NCBI RefSeq assembly: GCF_014191355.1
Contig: NZ_JACHWM010000001.1
Coordinates: 434,001 to 498,000 of the forward strand
Source of the DNA: Methylobacterium sp. R2-1
GTDB lineage: Bacteria > Pseudomonadota > Alphaproteobacteria > Rhizobiales > Beijerinckiaceae
DNA: 64,000 nt
Direction: 5' to 3'
Under the pieces are notes generated by a model. It did no database searches, was not told the origin of the DNA, and saw only the letters and a list, made by a program, of their open reading frames with translations. Below, piece by piece: positions 55,656 to 63,901 of the stretch (position 1 is its first letter; every line of letters starts with the position of its first letter). The translations under genes were made by a program, and so were the position numbers.

Positions 55656-56368
55656 GCGCGGCCCCCGCCATTCATCTGGAGAACGTCAGCCTGACGCTCG
55701 GCGGGCGGCCGATCCTCGACCGGCTCGGCCTCGACGTCGCCGCGGCCGGCATCACCGCCCTGATCGGTCCCAACGGGGCGGGCAAGAGCGTGACGCTGCG
55801 GGTGATCGACGGCCTGCTGCAGCCCGATTCCGGTATTGTGCGCCTCGCGCCCGGCCGCCGCGCCTTCGTGTTCCAGCGCCCGGCCCTGGTCCGCGCCAGC
55901 GCCGCCGCCAACGTCGCCCTCGGGCTGATCCCGCTGAACCTGTCCCGCCGCGCGCGCACCGAGCGGATCGAGGCGGCGCTCGCCCGCGTCGGCCTATCGG
56001 ATCGGGCCGGCGATGCGGCGACGCGTTTCTCGGGCGGCGAGCAGCAGCGCCTCGCGCTCGCCCGCGCCTGGGCGATGCGGCCCGATCTCCTGCTCCTCGA
56101 CGAGCCGACCGCGAGCCTCGACCCGTCCGCGACCGAGACCATCGAGAGCCTGATCGTCGAGATGGCACGGGCCGGCACCGCCGTGCTCCTCGTCTCGCAC
56201 AATCTCGGGCAGGTCGCCCGGCTCGCCAACGAGACCATCGTGCTGGCGGGTGGGCGCGCCGTGGAGCGGGGTCCGACCCGATCCGTCCTCTTCTCACCCC
56301 GCACCGCTGAGGCGCGGGCCTACCTCACCGGAGAACTGCCTTGGACGTCCTTCGCCGCAGCTTCCTGA
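55652..56368 (+). CDS. tupC: Tungstate ABC transporter ATPase TupC
   Basis: A 238-residue ATPase that drives oxyanion import. Walker A is IGPNGAGKSVTLR, the Q-loop FVFQRPALVRASA, the signature FSGGEQQRLALARAW, Walker B LLLLDEPTASLDP and the switch histidine in LLVSHNLGQ. The ATG overlaps the permease stop (ATGA), and its last 28 bases overlap the binding-protein gene, so all three are coupled. Confidence 0.93.
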   Translation: MSAAPAIHLENVSLTLGGRPILDRLGLDVAAAGITALIGPNGAGKSVTLRVIDGLLQPDSGIVRLAPGRRAFVFQRPALVRASAAANVALGLIPLNLSRRARTERIEAALARVGLSDRAGDAATRFSGGEQQRLALARAWAMRPDLLLLDEPTASLDPSATETIESLIVEMARAGTAVLLVSHNLGQVARLANETIVLAGGRAVERGPTRSVLFSPRTAEARAYLTGELPWTSFAAAS

Positions 56369-57168
56369 CCCTCTCCCTCCTTGCCGCCCTCGACGCAAGC
56401 TCGCCGCTGCGGGCAGAGCCCGCCTCGATCGTCGTCGCCTCGACGACCTCGACAGAGCAGTCGGGCCTGTTCAAGCACATCCTGCCGCTGTTCAAGCAGA
56501 AGACCGGAATTGAGGTGAAGGTCGTGGCGCTCGGCACCGGCCAAGCCCTCGACGCGGCGCGTCGGGGCGACGCCGACGTCGTGCTCGTCCACGACCGTCC
56601 GGCCGAGGACAAGTTCGTCGCCGAGGGCTTCGCCAAGGGGCGGCAGGACGTGATGTACAACGACTTCGTGCTGATCGGCCCGAAGGACGACCCGGCCGGC
56701 ATCCGCGGCAAGGGCGTCGACGAAGCCTTCCGGAAGATCGCAGCGTCGAAGGCGCCCTTCGTCTCGCGGGGCGACCGGTCCGGCACGCATAGCGCCGAAT
56801 TGCGGAGCTGGAAGGAGGCCGGCGTCGATCTCACGGCGGTACGCGGCGACTGGTACCGCGACGTCGGCCAGGGCATGGGCCCGGCGCTCAACACCGCTTC
56901 GTCGCTCGGCGCCTACATCCTGGCCGATCGCGGCACATGGCTCTCGTTCAAGAACCGCGGCGACCTGACGATCCTCGTCGAGGGCGGCAAGCGCCTGTTC
57001 AACCCCTACGGCGTGATGCTGGTGAACCCGGACAAGCACCCGAGCGTGAAGGTGAAGGAGGGACAAGCCTTTATCGAGTGGCTGGTCTCGCCCGAGGGCC
57101 AGAAAGCCATCGCCGATTACAAGATCAACGGCGAGCCGTTGTTCTTCCCGAGCGCGAAGAAGGGCTGA
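56341..57168 (+). CDS. tupA: Tungstate-binding protein TupA
   Basis: 275 residues. A signal peptide (about 1-25, SFLTLSLLAALDASSPLRA) is followed by VVASTTSTEQSGL; the TTST motif at 35-38 and SRGDRSGTHSAEL at 142-153 are the oxyanion ligands of TupA-type proteins, which prefer tungstate over molybdate. Other family segments are VVLVHDRPAEDKFVAEG and MYNDFVLIGPKDDPAGI. The start is TTG 56341 inside tupC. Tungstate specificity is inferred by family; it would fit an organism with a W-dependent formate dehydrogenase. A palindromic repeat follows 10 bases after the stop. Confidence 0.92.
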   Translation: MDVLRRSFLTLSLLAALDASSPLRAEPASIVVASTTSTEQSGLFKHILPLFKQKTGIEVKVVALGTGQALDAARRGDADVVLVHDRPAEDKFVAEGFAKGRQDVMYNDFVLIGPKDDPAGIRGKGVDEAFRKIAASKAPFVSRGDRSGTHSAELRSWKEAGVDLTAVRGDWYRDVGQGMGPALNTASSLGAYILADRGTWLSFKNRGDLTILVEGGKRLFNPYGVMLVNPDKHPSVKVKEGQAFIEWLVSPEGQKAIADYKINGEPLFFPSAKKG

Positions 57169-57178
57169 CCGCCATTCT

Positions 57179-57270
57179 CGTCATTGCGAGGCGAAGCCGA
57201 AGCAATCCAGGGCGCTGCCTTCTACGGGGAGGTCGCGCCGCTGGATCGCTTCGCTGACGCTCGCGACGAC
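57179..57270. repeat. Palindromic repeat family B, copy 2
   Basis: A 92-base imperfect palindrome starting CGTCATTGCGAGGCGAAGCC and ending GACGCTCGCGACGAC, with inner arms GAAGCAATCCAG and CTGGATCGCTTC. It matches the copy at 10821-10913. It sits just after tupA in the convergent region with a small membrane-protein gene and could also act as a transcript end. Confidence 0.85.
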
Positions 57271-57316
57271 GTCCGGCTTGCCTGCTATCCAAGGCGGCAG
57301 CCGACCGAGCCTCGCG

Positions 57317-57553
57317 CTACCGCGGCGGTCCGGACTGCCGCCTGCGGGCGAACATCCAAATGGCCAGCACCGCGAGCGCGATCAGCACACTGGCCCAGAC
57401 CCAGTTGAAATCCGTCGCCGCCGTCGTCGCCGGACCGGAGCTGGAGCCGGACGGGCCCGATTCGGGAATGGGAGGGGCCGGGTTGGTGGCCTGCGCAAGC
57501 GCCGCGTGGAGGCCGGTGAGCCAAACGATCAGGGTGAAGGCGGCGTGTCTCAT
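57317..57553 (-). CDS. Small membrane protein of unknown function
   Basis: 78 residues with a signal-peptide-like N-terminus (HAAFTLIVWLTGLHAALAQA), a Ser/Pro-rich middle and a second hydrophobic helix (FNWVWASVLIALAVLAIWMF) ending in positive residues. This layout suggests a small membrane-anchored or WGxxGxxxx-type periplasmic protein. No family recognised. It is downstream of the PRC-barrel gene on the same strand, 43 bases away, so co-transcription is possible. Confidence 0.6.
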   Translation of the reverse strand: MRHAAFTLIVWLTGLHAALAQATNPAPPIPESGPSGSSSGPATTAATDFNWVWASVLIALAVLAIWMFARRRQSGPPR

Positions 57554-57596
57554 GATACGCGAACTCCAAGGTCATGCCGCCTCAGGACGAGGACGG

Positions 57597-58241
57597 CTAT
57601 CGTTTGGCCTTCTCGAACTGGAAGGCCGGTGCGTCGTTGAGCTGCGCCTTCGTCAGGCGGACCTCGGCATGGATCAGGTCATGGCCCGCGAGGACGGTCG
57701 CCGGCTTCGAATCGGGCTTCTGAGGCTCGACTGGGCCGGTCGCCTCCGTGACGCGGCCGCTATGCTGGTTCTGAACGGCCCCGAGCACCTCGGGGGAAAT
57801 CTGCGCACCGGGCATCGTTCCCGGGCCGGCCTTGTCGGCGGCCTTCTCGCTCGGCGCGTTGGCGGGGGTCGCCACCGAACTGGCGCCGCCGGTGAGCGAA
57901 ACGTCCTCGAAATTCCACGCAAGCTGGTCGAAGGGCACCGCGACGTATTTCTCGCCGACGCCGAGGAAGCCACCGACGCCGATCACCACCGCCTGGATGC
58001 GGCCGGTGCCGTCCACGAGCACATCCTCGATCTTGCCGACGCGGACATGGTCGGCCCCGACCACACTGACGCCGATGACCTTCGAGCCGCGCATCGTGCC
58101 GGTCTCGGGCTGCTCGATGAAGCGCGGCGAAGCCGAACTGCCCGGCGCCGCCTCGGCGCGTGCCGGGACAGGGGCGAGCGCGAGGTGAAGGGCGAGGGCG
58201 GCCAGCGCGGTGAGCGGGACGCTGGACAGATTGGGACGCAT
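57597..58241 (-). CDS. Exported PRC-barrel domain protein
   Basis: 214 residues. A signal peptide (LTALAALALHLALAPVPARA) is followed by a PRC-barrel domain (residues about 50-115: MRGSKVIGVSVVGADHVRVG, KIEDVLVDGTGRIQAVVIGV, then GGFLGVGEKYVAVPFDQLAW). The C-terminal 90 residues are low-complexity and end in a charged segment. PRC-barrel proteins of this exported type are common in Rhizobiales and have no settled role; some respond to stress. The ATG at 58241 fits the signal peptide; upstream frame is antisense to the opgD gene. Confidence 0.83.
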   Translation of the reverse strand: MRPNLSSVPLTALAALALHLALAPVPARAEAAPGSSASPRFIEQPETGTMRGSKVIGVSVVGADHVRVGKIEDVLVDGTGRIQAVVIGVGGFLGVGEKYVAVPFDQLAWNFEDVSLTGGASSVATPANAPSEKAADKAGPGTMPGAQISPEVLGAVQNQHSGRVTEATGPVEPQKPDSKPATVLAGHDLIHAEVRLTKAQLNDAPAFQFEKAKR

Positions 58242-58308
58242 CCCTGGCTCCGGGTTCGGACGTGACGTTGCCCCGTTAACGGCCGGCAGCCCGCCCAGTT
58301 CATCGGCG

Positions 58309-59988
58309 TCAGGCGACGGCGTCCCACGTCTCGGTGATGACCCGCCCGGCATGCGAAAGTCGCGCGCGCAGCACCACGTCTCCTGCGGGCCAGGGCTCGG
58401 GCGGCCGAAATTCGGCATAGAGGCGCCATCCGCCAGTCTGCGGCACCCGCTCGGCATAGGGCTCCACCAGCGCACCGGCGCTCGCCGAGAGCGCCACGTC
58501 GATGGCCGCATTCGGATCGTCGGGCAGGGCCGGCCCCTCGAAGTCAATGACGTAGAGGCGCCGCCGCGGCGAGGGCGGGTTTGTCGGGCGCAGGCGCTCG
58601 GCCGAACCGACGCGGGTCGAGACGACGCGGGCGAGCGGCGGCGCGAGCGCCGCTGCGGGTTCGGAGCCGACGGTGGTGAGGGTGTAGGCCAGCCGAAGCG
58701 TCCTGCCGGCCTCGACGGGTGCCTCCGGCACGAAGGCGGCGACGATGTTGTCCGTCGCCTCCGTGCGCGACGGAATCTCGAACAGCCGCACCGCGCCGGC
58801 CGCGAAGCCGTCGCCCTTCGGCGTCACCCACAGCCCAGGCCGGTCCTCGTGGCGCGCCTGCACGTCGAGATAGGCGGCGAAATGGCGTTCGCGCTGCAGC
58901 AGCCCGAAGCCTTCAAGCGGGCTTACGCGGAACGACGAGATCTGCGGCGCCGCCCGGCCGTTGACGAGGGGCCGCCAGAGGCGATCGCCGGGCGTCTGCA
59001 CCACGAGCCCGTCGGAGTCGTGCACCTGAGGGCGGAAATCATCGAAAGGCTCCGAGCCGCGTGCGCCCGGCCCGTTCTCGCCGAACAGGAACATGCTGGT
59101 GAGCGGCGCGAGCCCGAGCGCGGCGATGGCACGGCGCGGGAACAGGGCGGTCTCCACCGCGACCGTCGAGGGATCGCCCGGCGTGACGTTGAAGCGGTAG
59201 GCGCCTGTGAGGCTCGGCCCGTCGAGGAGCGCGAGAATCGTGATCGAGGCCGCATCGCCCCGCGGCTCCTCGATCCAGAAACTGGTGAAGTCCGGAAATT
59301 CCTCGCCCTGCGGCAGCCCGGTATTGACCGCAACGCCCCGGGCGGAGAGGCCGTAGACCTGATCCCTGCCGCGGATTCGGAAGTAAGAGGCGCCGAGGAA
59401 GACCAGAAACTCTTCGTGGCTCTGCGGTCGGCTCGCGTCGAAACTGGTGGCGATGCGAAATCCGGCATAGCCGAGTGTCGGCGAGTAGCGACGGCCCTGC
59501 AGCGCCGGTCCGAGATCGAACAGACCAGGATCGTAGGCGAAGGGACGCACGCCCTCGGGCGACTGGAAAAAAATCTCGACACGCTTGGCGTGCAGGTTGC
59601 CGCGGTGAAACGGCTGCATCGAGAAGCGGGGTCCGAGCGGCACGGTCGCCTCTGGACGGAGGCGGATCGCCTGGAAGGCATCGTAGTCGAGCGCGGCCAA
59701 CTCCTGCGGCAGGTCGCTGCTCGAGGCGCGGTAGGGCTCCGCGGCGAGCCGCTCGGCCTGCTGCGCCAGGGCCTCGAAGGTCACCGGACGCGGCTCCGAG
59801 GTTCCCTGAGACGGGGTGTTTCCTAACGTCTGAGCCATCGTTCTGGCGGCATTCAGGTCGAAGAGGCCAGAAACGCTCAAGCCGGCCGAACCGGCAAGAG
59901 CACCCCGAGCAGCGCCACGCACGATGGCGCGCCGCGAAACGCCGATTGCCTCGGGCGCCTCGTTGTCAGCGTCCGACCGTCCTGCCAT
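58309..59988 (-). CDS. opgD: Periplasmic glucan biosynthesis protein OpgD/MdoD
   Basis: 559 residues, close to E. coli OpgD (551). A Tat signal is visible (VSRRAIVRGAARGALAG, residues 17-33). The mature part has OpgG/D-family segments: VTFEALAQQAERLAAEPYRA, DYDAFQAIRLRPEATV, IFFQSPEGVRPFAYDPGLFD, GYAGFRIATSF and FLGASYFRIRG, and SFWIEEP. OpgD acts in the periplasm to shape or branch osmoregulated glucans. The ATG at 59988 follows GGGAGGGA; a further ATG at 60024 would overlap the divergent opgH start. It is divergent from opgH with only 34 bases between the start codons. Confidence 0.93.
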   Translation of the reverse strand: MAGRSDADNEAPEAIGVSRRAIVRGAARGALAGSAGLSVSGLFDLNAARTMAQTLGNTPSQGTSEPRPVTFEALAQQAERLAAEPYRASSSDLPQELAALDYDAFQAIRLRPEATVPLGPRFSMQPFHRGNLHAKRVEIFFQSPEGVRPFAYDPGLFDLGPALQGRRYSPTLGYAGFRIATSFDASRPQSHEEFLVFLGASYFRIRGRDQVYGLSARGVAVNTGLPQGEEFPDFTSFWIEEPRGDAASITILALLDGPSLTGAYRFNVTPGDPSTVAVETALFPRRAIAALGLAPLTSMFLFGENGPGARGSEPFDDFRPQVHDSDGLVVQTPGDRLWRPLVNGRAAPQISSFRVSPLEGFGLLQRERHFAAYLDVQARHEDRPGLWVTPKGDGFAAGAVRLFEIPSRTEATDNIVAAFVPEAPVEAGRTLRLAYTLTTVGSEPAAALAPPLARVVSTRVGSAERLRPTNPPSPRRRLYVIDFEGPALPDDPNAAIDVALSASAGALVEPYAERVPQTGGWRLYAEFRPPEPWPAGDVVLRARLSHAGRVITETWDAVA

Positions 59989-60022
59989 CCGTTCATCCCT
60001 CCCGCGAGTGTCGACGCCGATC

Positions 60023-61957
60023 ATGTCCAGCCCAGACTTGCCGCAGGCGGAACGTTCCGTCGAGACGGAGGCCGGGGATGAAACCCGCCCGAGGGGCGCG
60101 GGCCCCGCACCGCGGCCGGCGTCGTTCCGGTTGCGCCGTCTCGCTTTGGCCGGGCCGACGCTCGCCACCGCCGCCGCCATTGCTGCCTTGGCGCTCGCGG
60201 CCTACGGCCTGCCGGAAACGTGGCTCGGGCGCACCGTGCTCGGCCTCTTCGTTTTGCTGATGGCGTGGCAATCCTTCACCGCTTGGCAGTATCTCTACGG
60301 GCTCATCGCCGCGCTGATGGGCGACCGCGCCCTCTCGTCGCTGGAGCGGCGCGCCGCCACGATCTCCACCCGCCCGACGGGCCTCAGCCGCACGGCCGCC
60401 GTGGTCGCGATCCATGCCGAGGACCCGATCGCGGTATTCTCGGCGATCCGCGTCATGGCCCGCTCGCTCCAGCGCGAGGGCGGCGACGGTTCGGACATCG
60501 ACATCTTCGTCCTCTCCGACACCCGGGAGGGCGCGATCAGTGCGGTCGAGGAGCACGAATTCGCCCGCATCCAGGCCTGGAGCCAGCGCGAGGGCCGCGG
60601 CATGCCGCGCATCCGCTACCGCCGGCGGACGGACAACAAGGGCCGCAAGGCCGGCAACATCGCCGAGTTCTGCCAGACCTACGGGCACGAGTACGACTTC
60701 ATGATCGTGCTCGACGCCGACAGCCTGATGACCGGTGCCGCCATGCGCCGGCTCGCCCGGCTGATGGAGGAGAATCCGCGCACCGGCCTGATCCAGACCG
60801 TCTCGTATGCGGCCGGCCGCGACACCCTGTTCGCGCGGATCCAGCAATTCGCCGTCCGCCTCTACGCGCCGCTTTCCCTCCGCTGCCTGGAGACGTGGCA
60901 GGGGCCGGACGGCTCCTACTGGGGCCACAACGCGATCCTGCGGATCGAGGCGTTTGCCAACAACGCCGAGCTTCCGGTTCTCTCCGGCAAGCCCCCGCTC
61001 GGTGGAGAAATCCTCTGCCACGACATCGTCGAGGGGGCGCTGCTGCGCCGGGCCGGCTGGGAGGTGCGCCTCCTGCCGGAGATGGGCGGCACCTGGGAGG
61101 AGATGCCGACCAACCTCATCGACCTGCTGGGCCGCGAGCGACGCTGGTGCCAAGGCAACCTCCAGCACATCCGAGTGCTGCCGATGAAGGGGCTGCTCGG
61201 CGCAAGCCGCTGGCACCTCGGCGTCGGCATCCTCGGCTACTGCGTCTACCCGCTCTGGATCGCCTTCCTGGCGCTCGGCACATGGCAGGCAGTTCGCTCC
61301 GGTGAACTCGGGCTGATCGGCTACGGGATCGATGGCGCCAGCGCGGCCGCCGCGGCACTCGCCGCCCTCGTCGTCGCAGTGATGGCGCTGCCGAAACTCC
61401 TGAGCCTCGGCTACGTGCTGGCCTCTCCGCGGCGCCGGGCGGATTTCGGCGGCACCCGCTCGCTCCTCGTCAGCGCGGCGCTCGAACAGGTGACCTGGGT
61501 GTTGCTCTGGCCGGTGATGGCGCTGTTCGCCGCGGGCGCCGTGGTGACGACGCTGTTCGGGCGGGTGGTCCGTTGGGACACGCAGTCCCGCGACGACCGC
61601 AGCGTGCCGTGGGGCGAGGCGTTCCGCCTTCAGAGCGACGCGATCGCGGCGGGTGGGGCGCTTGCGGTGCTGCTCGCCTTGTCCGGCAGCCCCTGGCTGG
61701 CCCTCTGGATGGCGCCGGTCGCTATGGCACTGCTGACGAGCCCGGTGCAGAGCGTGCTCACCAGCAGCACCCGCCTCGGCCTGGGCTCCAAGGCGCGCGG
61801 CCTGTTCCTGACCGAGGACGATACGCGCCCCGCCCGGGAACTGCTCGAACTGCATCAGAGCCGCACCGTCGGCGCCGATCCGGCGGCGATCGGCGCCGCA
61901 TCGGCCCCTTGGCTGGCGGTTTCCATCGATGAAGCCGGTACGCCGACGCTGCGCTGA
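60023..61957 (+). CDS. opgH: Glucan glucosyltransferase OpgH/MdoH
   Basis: A 644-residue inner-membrane glucosyltransferase that makes and exports the beta-glucan backbone of osmoregulated periplasmic glucans from UDP-glucose. Two N-terminal helices (about 45-65, 70-95) precede a family-2 glycosyltransferase domain with DTREGAISAVEEHEFARI, VLDADSLMTG, GPDGSYWGHNAILR and RERRWCQGN; the C-terminal part has further helices. It is shorter than E. coli OpgH (847), lacking most of the cytoplasmic N-terminal and C-terminal extensions, as in other alphaproteobacteria. No opgG, opgC or opgB homologue is adjacent. Confidence 0.94.
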   Translation: MSSPDLPQAERSVETEAGDETRPRGAGPAPRPASFRLRRLALAGPTLATAAAIAALALAAYGLPETWLGRTVLGLFVLLMAWQSFTAWQYLYGLIAALMGDRALSSLERRAATISTRPTGLSRTAAVVAIHAEDPIAVFSAIRVMARSLQREGGDGSDIDIFVLSDTREGAISAVEEHEFARIQAWSQREGRGMPRIRYRRRTDNKGRKAGNIAEFCQTYGHEYDFMIVLDADSLMTGAAMRRLARLMEENPRTGLIQTVSYAAGRDTLFARIQQFAVRLYAPLSLRCLETWQGPDGSYWGHNAILRIEAFANNAELPVLSGKPPLGGEILCHDIVEGALLRRAGWEVRLLPEMGGTWEEMPTNLIDLLGRERRWCQGNLQHIRVLPMKGLLGASRWHLGVGILGYCVYPLWIAFLALGTWQAVRSGELGLIGYGIDGASAAAAALAALVVAVMALPKLLSLGYVLASPRRRADFGGTRSLLVSAALEQVTWVLLWPVMALFAAGAVVTTLFGRVVRWDTQSRDDRSVPWGEAFRLQSDAIAAGGALAVLLALSGSPWLALWMAPVAMALLTSPVQSVLTSSTRLGLGSKARGLFLTEDDTRPARELLELHQSRTVGADPAAIGAASAPWLAVSIDEAGTPTLR

Positions 61958-62005
61958 GTGTCCGGCCTCGCCTTGTCGGATTCCGAAAGCCGGATGCCGT
62001 GCGGC

Positions 62006-62470
62006 CTACTTCTGCTCCAACACCTCGATCGGATTGGTCCGCTGCGTGGGCACGGGCTCGCGGGTGAGGGACCTTCCGTCCTTCCTGTCGCCGCCCCGTC
62101 CGCCTCCGACATCGGACTTGGCGGGCCGGTCCACGTCCGGCTGCGCCGGCACCGTGCCGCTCGCCAGTTCCAGGCAGGTCAGCAGCTCGACGTAGGACGG
62201 GAAGCCGCCAGCCTGGAACTGTTGCGTGCACTGTGACTTGGCCGGGACCGGAAATTGGCCCCAGCGCTTCTTCAGAACATTCTCGGCACTGCGCTCGGAG
62301 TTGAGGCAGGCATCCGCGCTGGAATTGTCGCTGAGCGTGCTCTGCACCCGCTCGGCGGATTTGCAGGTCGCCTCGACATCGAGCTTCGGCGGCCCATCCT
62401 CGGCCCGGACCGCACCGGAAACGAGGCCGAGCGCGAGCGCGGCGAGAAGAACGGACTTCGATTTCGTCAT
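62006..62470 (-). CDS. Small exported protein of unknown function
   Basis: 154 residues with a signal peptide (SVLLAALALGLVSGAVRA) and a mature part containing four spaced cysteines (ATCKSAERV, ADACLNSERSAE, SQCTQQFQ, LLTCLELASG), which may form two disulfides. The charged C-terminal tail is low-complexity. Proteins of this type are frequent in Methylobacterium-like genomes but I know no function. ATG 62470 is chosen by the signal peptide. It lies downstream of a hairpin and the trans-sulfuration gene on the same strand. Confidence 0.68.
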   Translation of the reverse strand: MTKSKSVLLAALALGLVSGAVRAEDGPPKLDVEATCKSAERVQSTLSDNSSADACLNSERSAENVLKKRWGQFPVPAKSQCTQQFQAGGFPSYVELLTCLELASGTVPAQPDVDRPAKSDVGGGRGGDRKDGRSLTREPVPTQRTNPIEVLEQK

Positions 62471-62534
62471 GGCGGTTCGCGTCGCGGTTCGAGGCTCGTC
62501 GTGGCGACAACGCACGAAAGCCGCAACCGCACGT

Positions 62535-62561
62535 ACGCCCTCCACAAATTTCGGAGGGCGT
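62535..62561 (-). terminator. Hairpin between the trans-sulfuration gene and the small exported gene
   Basis: ACGCCCTCC (62535-62543) and GGAGGGCGT (62553-62561) form a perfect 9-base stem with a 9-base loop, 27 bases past the stop of the minus-strand PLP gene. There is no T run, so termination is uncertain; it may instead be an operator for the small exported gene. Confidence 0.4.
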
Positions 62562-62587
62562 CAGGCATGAGGTACTAGCATGCGGCT

Positions 62588-63805
62588 TTAGGCCGTCGAG
62601 CCGTGCGCACCCGTCAGGGCCGCGTCGAGATCACGGAACAGATCGTCCGGATCCTCGATGCCGGTGGAGAGGCGCAGCAGGTCGGGCGGGCAGGGTGTGC
62701 CCGGTCCTTCCACCGAGGCGCGGTGCTCGATGAGGCTCTCCACGCCGCCGAGGGAGGTGGCGCGCTTCCACAGCCGCACCCGTGCGGCGGTGTCGATCGC
62801 CGCCGCCTCGCCGCCGGCCACGCGGATCGCGAGCATGAAGCCGAAACCGCCCTCCATCTGCCGCGCGGCGACCGCGTGGCCGGGATGGTTGGGCAGGCCG
62901 GGATAGAGCACGGCGCTCACCCGCGGATGCGTCGACAGCCGCTGTGCGAGGCGGAGCGCCCCGGCGCTCTGGGCGGCCGCGCGGAGGGGTAGGGTGCGCA
63001 GGCCCCGCACCAAAAGATAGGCCTCGAACGGCCCCAGGATCGCTCCCCACCCGCCGCGGATCGCCACGAGGCGCTCCCAGAAGGCATCCTTGTGCGCACC
63101 GGCGAGGACGCCGGCCACGACGTCGGAATGGCCGTTCAGGATCTTGGTGGCCGAGTGCATCACGAGGTCGGCCCCGAGTGTCAGCGGACGGGTGAGGATC
63201 GGGCTCACCGCCGTCGAATCGACCGCGACGCGGGCGCCAGCCGCGCGGGCGATCTCACTGATGCGGGCGATGTCGCTGATCGTGCAGAGCGGGTTGCCCG
63301 GCGTCTCGATCCAGACGAGCCGGGTCTTGCCCGGCCGGATCGCGGCCCGTACGGCCTCCGGATCCTGCATCGGGACGAAGTCGACCGCAAGATCGAGGCG
63401 CGGCGCCTCCTGTTGCAGCCAGCGGCGCAGGCCCCAGTACATGACCTCCGGCGCGATCACGTGATCGCCGCGCTCCAGGGCGCAGAACACGGCCGTTGCC
63501 GCCGCCATGCCGGAGCCGAACAGCAGCGCACCGGCTTCTGCCCGCTCCAGCGCCGCGATGACATCCTCCGCCTCTCGCGTCGTGGCGTTGTCGGGCCGGG
63601 CGTAGGAGAAGCCGGAGCGGTAGGCGTTGTCGGGATCGCGCAGGTATGTGGTCGAGAGGTGGAGCGGCGGCACCACCGCCCGCGTCACCGGATCGATCCG
63701 GCCGAGCGCTTGAGCCGCCAGCGTGCGCGGGCTCCACGCCTCGGGTGAAAGCCCGTGCGGTGCGGTTGCATCGGAATCGCCGTGAGGTGCGTTGGACCGG
63801 CTCAT
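62588..63805 (-). CDS. PLP-dependent trans-sulfuration enzyme (cystathionine beta-lyase type)
   Basis: 405 residues of the Cys/Met metabolism PLP family. The PLP lysine is K221 in MHSATKILNGHSDV. Other family segments are PPLHLSTTYLRD, FSYARPDNATTREAE, LLFGSGMAAATAVF, VWIETPGNPLC and the end LLRLSTGIEDPDDL. Members include cystathionine beta-lyase, gamma-synthase and methionine gamma-lyase; the wording of motifs suggests a cystathionine beta-lyase-like enzyme but the reaction is not certain from the sequence. It is divergent from the partial gene at the window end. Confidence 0.9.
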   Translation of the reverse strand: MSRSNAPHGDSDATAPHGLSPEAWSPRTLAAQALGRIDPVTRAVVPPLHLSTTYLRDPDNAYRSGFSYARPDNATTREAEDVIAALERAEAGALLFGSGMAAATAVFCALERGDHVIAPEVMYWGLRRWLQQEAPRLDLAVDFVPMQDPEAVRAAIRPGKTRLVWIETPGNPLCTISDIARISEIARAAGARVAVDSTAVSPILTRPLTLGADLVMHSATKILNGHSDVVAGVLAGAHKDAFWERLVAIRGGWGAILGPFEAYLLVRGLRTLPLRAAAQSAGALRLAQRLSTHPRVSAVLYPGLPNHPGHAVAARQMEGGFGFMLAIRVAGGEAAAIDTAARVRLWKRATSLGGVESLIEHRASVEGPGTPCPPDLLRLSTGIEDPDDLFRDLDAALTGAHGSTA

Positions 63806-63901
63806 GGGTTTCCTCGCTCGAGGTCAGCTCGCATGCCGGCTTGAGCGAATCCGCCGGAGCGGGCAAGGCAGGGAAATGAGCGACGGAGCTTTGCACAGCG
63901 C

